Shown piece after piece: positions 15,034 through 21,265 of a stretch of 21,265 bases of DNA. This DNA is from Trachipleistophora hominis. Taxonomy: Eukaryota; Microsporidia; Pleistophoridae. The position numbers and the translations under genes were made by a program. The DNA lies in assembly GCA_000316135.1 (NCBI GenBank), contig JH993964.1:23135-44399 (forward strand), in the 5' to 3' direction. The notes under the pieces were generated by a model. That model saw nothing but the letters and a program-made list of their open reading frames with translations. It had not been told where the DNA came from and ran no database searches. The first letter of the stretch is position 1; each line of letters begins with the position of its first letter.

Positions 15034-17774
15034 GTTTTGAATTTTCAAAAATGATATAAGTGATATATTTATATCAGATGGCATTTTTGAACATTTAAGA
15101 CAACAGCAACCAAATAAAGAATAACAACAGACATTAATTTCTATTTTAAGCATCAATGTATTTAGTAACATGCCTTTTCAATGTATTTTGTAGGTTTTAT
15201 AAAAAAGTCAGTTTAACTGTACATTCCGTAAATTTGTATAAAATTAATGTCTGTAATTTAAAAAGACATCTATTCGTGTGTTACCTCCAGATATTACATG
15301 ATAAATTTTTTTATTATTTCCTTATCTGAAAATGAAATGAATTGCTGACATCGAATACGCTAGATTGAACAAAAAACCATTTCCTGATACAATAATTTAA
15401 CATCAAACTGATGATTTATGTATCTCTGATGCAAAATAATATATTTATGTTATTTCTATTCATGGTTCGATAATTTATATGATGATTTCTTCAGATACGC
15501 AATATAATGCTGAAACTATAACATTTTAATTTTATGGATGTACTATTTCCTTTATAAAGCCAAAGTTCAAATTATATGCATTTAATAGAGTTTCATCTTC
15601 CCTATCCATGTTTCCATTACATTTCTATTATTCGCACGTATTCTCTCCTCAACAAAAGGAAAAAATTATTTTTTAGCTGGTATTAACATTTTACCTGGTT
15701 ATCAATTATAAAAGATGCCGAAAAACGTTTCAAAACATAAAAATTAAATTTAAAAACATTTTTCATTTTCACTAAGATAAAAAGAATTTTTGTATCTTCT
15801 TTTGAACTGTTCAATTAACGTTCAAGTTGTCTTTGTGTTATTATAATAAAATATTAGTTATTTTCAACATTTTTGAGACGCTAAAACTTCATTTTATTGT
15901 GTATGTTGGTTTCACTTTTCTTCAGCCACCATTTACTATTAAAGATAACATATCAATTTTGTGCTACATGTAACAACAATTTGGCCTCATTTAAACAATT
16001 TCTTCAAGTAGCACCGTGCAATAATATAAAATTAGGAATATAAAAGTCTGAAACAAGACAACAATCAATTAACTATTTACTTTATTATTTTTCATTATAT
16101 TTTAGGAAATACAAAAGCTATTACTATGTCCTATATGGTATTAGAACGTATAAAATAATTTTATAGATTCATTTTCTTGTGATTATAATCTGTCTGGCAC
16201 TGTAATAATATTCTATTTAGTTTCTAATTTACGGAAGCTATTCGATATAAATCATTCATGGTGCAGAGTAAGTGTAATGTTTTGAAAATTAATTAAGGAA
16301 TCGTCTTGATAAACGGATCCAATCATATAATCCTGGTAAACGGTGAAAACATTAGTTATTTCAAATTGAAATGTATTAAAAGAGAAGAGATGTGCATTCA
16401 AAGTGCTGTAACGAATACATTAACAATTTTTATTGTTAGAAAAATTAATTCCGTGCTAAACATTCAAAATGAATGGAAAAAAATGTGTTGATTAGCCTGA
16501 ACTTGTTGAAGTAAGCATAGTATAGAAAATGTTATCCGTATAATTTGCATTTTGACAAAGAATTATTTGAGTTGTAAAACTTTTCAAGTCACTATGTTCC
16601 CAAACTATTAAAAACTCTTTTAATGGATAACAAATTATAGTTATGAATGTCTTTAACAAGTTAATAATGAAAGAATGCGGTATTCAGAGTAAATATACCG
16701 AATAACTGTAGGTTGTATTGCTGTACTTATTTTATTATTACAAGAGGTTTATTTTGTTCTATATATTTACAATATAAACGCCAATAGAACAGACACACAT
16801 ATAATTGATATTTCCTAACCCATACGCAAATTAAAACCTTAAGTAACGATCATTTAGTGTTACATCCACAAACAAAAGTTATGTTTACCATGATTAATTA
16901 TATAATGTTGTATATTATGTGTCCTTAATCAAATAGTACTCATCGTATGGTTAATTTTTTCAATGTAAACTAATTGTGCCAAACTAGTAAAACTGTCAAA
17001 AGCTAACGTATCAATCATTTTAATAGGTTCAGGAAAGACGTAGAAATAAACCATAGATGGTTCGTTTTCTCGTTCTTTTATTTTATATGTTATTGTTTTA
17101 ACACATCTTTATATCCCTTTACGTTCATTTATATCTGTTGTCACATCTAATTTATTTCTTTCTAATTGTGTGTTTGGTCTGTAATTCGTAATATCTCCTT
17201 TTCTAAAACAGAAATATTCATAAAAATACAAAACTTCGTATTTCTAATCATCTGTAACAATTTAGAATGTAAAACTTCGTTTAAAGAACTAAACGCTGCA
17301 CAGCCAATGCTAAATACAAACGCACTCGGAGGGCACATTAAATAGGTGTTTGGTGGTGGTTGAATTAATATTTAAGTATGTTTCTTCAAAACACTACGTT
17401 ATTAAAAAAACCTAAACATCAATATCATAGCGTATACACTATTAATATCATCGTTTCAAACATGACAATTGTTCTAATGTCCATTTTAGATGTAAGTAAA
17501 ACAATATTTTATGAAAATTGCAGCTCATTACCGCATATTCTCTGAAATCATAACGGTGATAAGATCAAACCCTCATTATATATCAGTTTGTCCAATGTTA
17601 TAACATTAATTGTTACTTCAACCGCCTTTTAACACTCTTGAATAGTTTCTCTAACACTATTTCTAAGAATATCACAATATATTTCATTAAAATACTCGGT
17701 GCACGATTGATAGGTGTTATTCATTCCTCTAGAACCAACGGCCTACTATCCATGGTTGGTGGTAATTCGCCAGA

Positions 17775-17822
17775 GATTTATTAATTCATACGTGATATAC
17801 CACAGTCGTATGATAAATAAAT
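17775..17822. repeat. Imperfect inverted repeat upstream of the SWIM gene
   Basis: TCATACG (17785-17791) pairs with CGTATGA (17807-17813), and the flanking AT-rich arms continue pairing with small bulges for about 15 pairs in total. A further ATCATACGA at 17872-17880 can also pair with TCGTATGAT at 17806-17814. These may be promoter structure or chance in AT-rich DNA. Confidence 0.4.
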
Positions 17823-17933
17823 TTTATTCCCTTTAAATATTAACACCGTCTATCAACCATCAAATCGTACAATCATACGATAACTGAGCGCCATTTACGG
17901 CTCGTCCACATTTTTGTATTTGTAATTTTTCTT

Positions 17934-17939
17934 ACCCCT
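17934..17939 (+). promoter_or_regulatory. ACCCCT start-site motif of the SWIM gene
   Basis: ACCCCT directly abuts the ATG at 17940. The same ACCCC(T) string precedes the ATG of the Swd2-like gene and a C-rich version precedes NSF. It implies a very short 5' leader. Confidence 0.6.
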
Positions 17940-19538
17940 ATGAAAGTCAACGACAAATTCCCCACCAAAAAAGAGGCGGTAACCGCCATCAAAGAGTTCC
18001 TCGACAGCAAAAACTTTACGTACGACCAGATTCAGTTCACACCCAAACTAATAACATTTAACTGCATTGGTAAAAAGGAGTTTAACTGTGACGCGGTCGT
18101 ACACTCGCTGTACAAGAAAAAGGAGGACGCGTTTGTCATCAAGAAGATCAAGCTGAACCACAAATGCCCGCCAGACTTGAAGAACATGGGCAGCGTTGAG
18201 TTCATAAGGAACGAAATACGAAAATGTGGGGAGGACCTGCGAATTGGCGAGATGGTGCAGGCAATGAACAAGAAGAACATGAAAATTGGGTACAACAGCG
18301 TTTGGCGTGCTCTTCACGAGGGCGAGGATGAGGACGGTGCACAGGCAGCCTTTGTAAAAGAATTTGTGATGCTCAATCCTGAGTGCAGGGCGCTGAGTGG
18401 CCCGGATCATATCTTCGTGTTCTTTCCGGTGCTGGAGTACGCCCGAAAGATCGTTGAGATCAAAATAGTGAAGAGGAAGGAGAGCGGGTACGTGTTGTAC
18501 GCGCTGATCTACGACCCGCACGACTGCGTGCAGACCCTTGCGTTCATGGTCACGGACGAGCGCTCGGTCGCCGCATCCAAGGACATGTTCATGGCCAACC
18601 TTGGGAAGTACATGGACGTTGGCAGCGCGGTATTTCTGTGCGAGATACGAGACGCGTATCTCTTTGAGCACGAGACGTTCTTCATCAAGGTGAGGAGCAT
18701 CTGCCGGGAGGTGTACAGGAAGTGCAAGGACCGGAACGTAGTCATCAAGGTGTGGAACTTCTGCAACAGCAACGAGGAGCTGCGCGAGATAGACGTGCTC
18801 AGGGAGGTGATCGACGAGTTCAACAGCAAAGAACACGTTGAGGACGAGGACAGGAAGGCAAGGCAGAGCGACGAGAAGGGCAGCACGGAGGACGACAGGA
18901 ACAAAGAAAACGAGAACGCGGCGAACAAGAGCAGGGCAAGCAAGGCGAAGAGTAAAAAGAAGGGCGGCGCGGCCGGCGTGATAAAACTCGAGAACTACCA
19001 GAAGGGCGACCGAATACTGTACGGGCTGCAGAACCTCTCAGAGCCCGATCTTGACCTGCTGTACTACAACCTGTCCGGCGATCTGATGGACATTTCAAAC
19101 GCAATAACGAAGTTGATCAGCGAGCACAACGCGGCACGGCGAAAGAAGGACGCAGCGTTTGGCGAGAACATCCGCAACAAGATCGAGCGAAAGATCGAGG
19201 AGAAATGCGCCGTGGACGAGTGTGCGAACGACACGTACAACGTAACGCTTGGAAAGGAGACGTGCAACGTGAGCCTTAACGACATGTTCTGCACCTGCGG
19301 GATATTCCAGGAGTATGCGTGTCCGTGCACGCACGCACTCGTGCTGATACGCCATCTTGGGCTTGACCCGTATAATTTCGTGAGCACCGTTTTTCTGTTT
19401 AAGAAGGAAATGTACGGAGAGGTTGTGCCCGTTGTTAATGAAAATTTGAAGCAGCAGAACGTGCAGGTGCTGCTGAGAAGAGGGCCGGGCAGACCGAAGA
19501 AGGGGAATGTGAGACGGTATGACGAGGCTGTACAGTAA
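17940..19538 (+). CDS. Domesticated MULE-like transposase-derived protein with SWIM zinc finger
   Basis: This is a 532-residue protein. The N-terminus has a WRKY/GCM1/FLYWCH-like zinc site with C42, C50, H74 and C76, typical of Mutator-like (MULE) transposases and FAR1-like proteins. Residues about 155-290 follow the course of a MULE catalytic domain (YVLYALIYDPHDCVQTLAFM...), but the usual DGTH-type acidic motif is not recognisable, so cleavage activity is unlikely. Residues 296-345 are a charged, low-complexity linker. A SWIM finger lies at C451, C453, C463 and H465 (CTCGIFQEYACPCTH). An AT-hook-like RGPGRPKKG ends the protein at 514-522. There are no terminal inverted repeats around it, codon use matches conserved genes, and it has a standard ACCCC start motif. 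I infer a host DNA-binding protein, perhaps a transcription factor. Confidence 0.85.
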   Translation: MKVNDKFPTKKEAVTAIKEFLDSKNFTYDQIQFTPKLITFNCIGKKEFNCDAVVHSLYKKKEDAFVIKKIKLNHKCPPDLKNMGSVEFIRNEIRKCGEDLRIGEMVQAMNKKNMKIGYNSVWRALHEGEDEDGAQAAFVKEFVMLNPECRALSGPDHIFVFFPVLEYARKIVEIKIVKRKESGYVLYALIYDPHDCVQTLAFMVTDERSVAASKDMFMANLGKYMDVGSAVFLCEIRDAYLFEHETFFIKVRSICREVYRKCKDRNVVIKVWNFCNSNEELREIDVLREVIDEFNSKEHVEDEDRKARQSDEKGSTEDDRNKENENAANKSRASKAKSKKKGGAAGVIKLENYQKGDRILYGLQNLSEPDLDLLYYNLSGDLMDISNAITKLISEHNAARRKKDAAFGENIRNKIERKIEEKCAVDECANDTYNVTLGKETCNVSLNDMFCTCGIFQEYACPCTHALVLIRHLGLDPYNFVSTVFLFKKEMYGEVVPVVNENLKQQNVQVLLRRGPGRPKKGNVRRYDEAVQ

Positions 19539-19668
19539 CCCGTGCAAGACGTTCGCAGTTTTATTAAAATTTAATTTAATCGCCTTTAGCGGTGGTTTTG
19601 TATTGGTCGTTCGTATTGATCGTTCTCTATGACCAGGGCTGATCTTAAACATCAATCATTGATGGTCA

Positions 19669-19685
19669 AAGGAAATTCTTTCCTT
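19669..19685. repeat. 7-bp hairpin with 3-nt loop
   Basis: AAGGAAA (19669-19675) and TTTCCTT (19679-19685) are perfect complements around TTC, followed by an A-run. It lies about 130 nt after the SWIM gene stop and could contribute to 3'-end structure. Confidence 0.5.
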
Positions 19686-19954
19686 AAAAAACGAATTCTT
19701 CAATTTCTTGTTGTTCATTACGCCATGCCAATCAATCGTTGTTAATCACGTATTTCATTAAAAGCGTTTTTATTTACTTTCACTCCTTCACAGTACACGG
19801 GCAATTACTGTGAGATTTATACGCCGTGCTTATCAGACGATGAATTGATTACATTTTCATTTTGAGAGCGCCTGTTTATCACACGGTGTTCATTTTAGAA
19901 GACTCTTCATCATTTCTTACGCTAAACACGTATAATCGTACTGCTGGTGTTTAT

Positions 19955-20040
19955 CTTGCTTAGTACGTTCAGAGTGTTGTTCTTTCTACAAGGATGTCTT
20001 GCCTAGTACGTCCAGAGAGCCGTTCCTTTTACTAAAGTGT
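19955..20040. repeat. 43-bp tandem repeat, two clear copies and a possible third
   Basis: Copy 1 (19955-19997) and copy 2 (19998-20040) share CTTGC(T/C)TAGTACGT(T/C)CAGAG and weaker similarity to the end (C.TT.TAC.A). A looser third match, with GCTTAGTACCG and ACTAAAATG, lies at about 20082-20109, reaching close to the Swd2-like stop codon. No coding frame explains the repeat. Confidence 0.65.
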
Positions 20041-20116
20041 CTTTATTTACCGCCTCACCATCCGCCTGCTCAGCTTAGTACCGCACACACGCTCTTCAAC
20101 ACTAAAATGGTTGCTC

Positions 20117-20953
20117 TCACTCCGCCGCATAGAACGTTAAATTGGGCACAGCACTCACAAACTGTGCATATCCCGGGTTCAGCCTAATCATTTTCTGCTC
20201 CCCAACCTGCACGCTCATAATCATTTCCTTCTTGGTTATCCTATTCACAGAAACTTTGCCATCGTGCAACATAAAAAGGTACTCGGACGATTCCGATACA
20301 TCAAAATCAACCAAATTGTCCACGAAGATCTTCTGCAGCTCATTTCCTGTGCATGCATCCAGCACCAGCACAGATTTAGTGCTGCCCAGCACTAAATACC
20401 TGTTATCATTCGTTAACTTGATCTTGTGCGCGTTAAACACCTCCTTGGTGAGCCGTGGCGCGGTCGCGCCCACATCAAACACCTTCAGCAGTGTTTTGTT
20501 GATGAGCACGGCAAAGCACGAATTGTTTAACGTTGCTATGCAATTTCTGACCGTCAGGAAGCTCAGCGGATGAGCGCTCCTCAGATCGTAGAACTCTATT
20601 TTCCGGTCACTCACACACATAAACACGTCATCATCAGTCCTGCACTGAACATCACACACTCCCTCGCAGTTGTACGTGCGAATGTACGTGTTGTCGTAGA
20701 GTGAGAGGTACTTTACGTGTGTTGGCGTGGTGTGTAGAATGGTGTTATCGAATAGAAACGCCATTTTCTTAAGGTCTGGTATGTGTATCATGTCTAGCGG
20801 GGTGTTTGTGAGTGGACAGTGTATTTTTAGGGCATCGCCCTGCGTGTATGCGAGGGCTGTGCCCGTGTGCACGAAGGAAACGTCCTTTATGGCGGGCGAG
20901 GTGATCGTTACAGATTTCTGGAACGAGGAAATTATTTCTGACGAGAGATCCAT
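20117..20953 (-). CDS. SWD2: Swd2/WDR82-like WD40 protein
   Basis: This is a 278-residue beta-propeller protein. In yeast and animals Swd2/WDR82 is a subunit of the COMPASS histone H3K4 methyltransferase and of a transcript 3'-end/phosphatase complex. The best signature is HVKYLSLYDNTYIRTY at 79-94, matching the family's highly conserved RYLSxHDNxYIRYF segment. IEFYDLRS follows at 119-126 (the WD-type LWDLRS strand), then LVLGSTKSVLVLDACTG at about 187-203, corresponding to the family's LLDAFxG strand. Other blades are weak, and the protein is somewhat shorter than the usual length of about 310-330 residues, as expected for microsporidian proteins. The ATG at 20953 is preceded by ACCCCTG. Other WD40 proteins such as eIF2A-like ones are possible but fit the 79-94 block less well. 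Confidence 0.75.
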   Translation of the reverse strand: MDLSSEIISSFQKSVTITSPAIKDVSFVHTGTALAYTQGDALKIHCPLTNTPLDMIHIPDLKKMAFLFDNTILHTTPTHVKYLSLYDNTYIRTYNCEGVCDVQCRTDDDVFMCVSDRKIEFYDLRSAHPLSFLTVRNCIATLNNSCFAVLINKTLLKVFDVGATAPRLTKEVFNAHKIKLTNDNRYLVLGSTKSVLVLDACTGNELQKIFVDNLVDFDVSESSEYLFMLHDGKVSVNRITKKEMIMSVQVGEQKMIRLNPGYAQFVSAVPNLTFYAAE

Positions 20954-20960
20954 CAGGGGT
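20954..20960 (-). promoter_or_regulatory. ACCCCTG start-site motif of the Swd2-like gene
   Basis: On the minus strand ACCCCTG directly precedes the ATG at 20953, nearly identical to the motif before the SWIM gene. Confidence 0.6.
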
Positions 20961-21030
20961 GATGAAAACGTTTTGTAAGTTTTTGGTGGGGAGGGCCCGT
21001 TCTAAGGGACAACGTTTAAATGGCCTGACC

Positions 21031-21041
21031 AGAAGGGCGTG
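21031..21041. repeat. Left direct repeat (TSD) of SINE-like copy 2
   Basis: AGAAGGGCGTG is repeated perfectly at 21140-21150, bracketing the second copy of the element. Confidence 0.65.
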
Positions 21042-21139
21042 AGTATGAATTAACGGTCGTTAAGACCATGCTCAGCACGCCAGGAGAGGTCGTTTAGGTG
21101 TGTGAGGAATCAATTAAACGATCTTTCTAACAAAACAAT
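21042..21139 (+). mobile_element. SINE-like retroposed small RNA, copy 2
   Basis: This 98-bp segment is homologous to 11235-11345, with mostly transition differences and two indels. It is flanked by a perfect 11-bp direct repeat different from that of copy 1 and ends in the A-rich ACAAAACAAT. Stem 1 is GGTC(21055-21058)/GACC(21064-21067) with loop GTTAA. Stem 2 is 21088-21096 with 21115-21123, nine pairs including one G-U, closing an 18-nt loop. The insertion is about 90 bp upstream of the start of the Swd2-like gene and diverges from it. Confidence 0.68.
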
Positions 21140-21150
21140 AGAAGGGCGTG
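21140..21150. repeat. Right direct repeat (TSD) of SINE-like copy 2
   Basis: This is a perfect copy of the 11-bp repeat at 21031-21041. Confidence 0.65.
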
Positions 21151-21265
21151 TTAGCTGAGTGTAGTAATGATGATTAAACATCCTTTTAGGAACAGCCGTT
21201 TGGATGGTGAGGAGGATGCCTGTTGAAATGTTGATATCCTTTCTATAATACAGAAATATGAGAAA
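21151..21265. other. Right edge of window, no gene seen
   Basis: The remaining 115 bp have no coding frame. The strings ATTAAACATCCTTTTAGGAACA and CGTTTGGATGGTGAGG loosely recall the 3' part of the SINE-like element, and CATCC/GGATG can pair, so a decayed third copy is possible but unproven. Confidence 0.35.

Larger units (their letters stand above)
15006..17933. other. 2.9-kb AT-rich gene-free region
   Basis: No frame here has convincing protein character; the longest is 61 codons from a TTG at 16306. There are no rRNA or tRNA signatures. A GC-richer patch occurs at about 17285-17345. Near the right end, upstream of the SWIM gene, are an ACCAAC/GTTGGT stem (about 17733-17760) and an imperfect long hairpin at 17775-17822, so the last 200 bp may hold promoter structure. 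Confidence 0.6.
19539..20116. other. Convergent 3' spacer rich in small repeats and hairpins
   Basis: This lies between the 3' ends of the SWIM and Swd2-like genes and has no convincing gene. Contents are a 13-bp tandem duplication at 19600-19625 (GTATTGGTCGTTC then GTATTGATCGTTC), a palindrome ATCAAT-C-ATTGAT at 19651-19663, a perfect 7-bp hairpin with 3-nt loop at 19669-19685, and a 43-bp tandem repeat at 19955-20040. It is less AT-rich than the middle island. Some of these may mark the two transcript ends. Confidence 0.65.

Noticed and set aside
16306..16491. 61-codon frame on the plus strand
   Set aside because: It starts with TTG, is AT-rich without protein character, and has no start motif.
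18048..19104. Long minus-strand frames inside the SWIM gene
   Set aside because: They are shadows of the GC-rich plus-strand coding sequence; the composition is Leu/Val/Ser/Arg-biased with no domain.
20012..20042. CCTTTTACTAAAG resembling the U5 snRNA loop
   Set aside because: The flanking bases do not form the required stem, and the string belongs to a 43-bp tandem repeat whose other copy lacks it.

Overview
The window looks like a piece of a microsporidian nuclear genome (obligate intracellular parasite of the fungal lineage). The evidence is: intronless genes; eukaryotic core proteins in reduced form (NSF/Sec18, a Swd2/WDR82-like WD40 protein, a fungal-type MscS-like channel); a domesticated MULE-like protein with a SWIM finger; very divergent Lys/Ile/Asn-rich leucine-rich-repeat proteins; and short C-rich motifs (ACCCC) directly against several start codons. 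The AT-rich, gene-poor spacing fits the larger-genome genera (Trachipleistophora/Vavraia type) better than the compact Encephalitozoon type. The genus is inference, not something the sequence proves.

Layout. Positions 1-5260 and 17940-20953 are conserved, relatively GC-rich blocks. From the left they hold an MscS-like channel gene on the minus strand, split over two reading frames around 780-740; a possible small secreted protein diverging from it; and the NSF/Sec18 gene on the minus strand. At the right are the MULE/SWIM gene on the plus strand and the Swd2-like gene on the minus strand, facing each other across a repeat- and hairpin-rich 578-bp spacer. Between these blocks, 5.3-17.9 kb is a strongly AT-rich accessory island. 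It holds two large LRR genes on the minus strand (975-980 and 678 codons), two small hydrophobic ORFs of uncertain status, and long stretches with no convincing gene.

The most notable structure is non-coding. Two related sequences of about 100 bp, at 11235-11345 and 21042-21139, share a diverged core with two conserved hairpins. Each ends in an A-rich tract and each is flanked by its own perfect direct repeat (15 bp and 11 bp). This is the signature of a short retroposed RNA (SINE-like element) with target-site duplications. I do not recognise the family. Other points of interest are the +1 frameshift in the channel gene, a 54-bp in-frame tandem repeat inside the first LRR gene, a 43-bp tandem repeat between the convergent genes, a 42-nt two-part hairpin downstream of NSF, and a low-complexity insert between the two ATPase domains of NSF.

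No rRNA, tRNA, CRISPR array, LTR element or complete transposon was found. The genes do not form one pathway. NSF serves vesicle fusion, Swd2 serves histone methylation or transcript 3'-end formation, MscS serves osmotic release, and the LRR proteins are probably lineage-specific.
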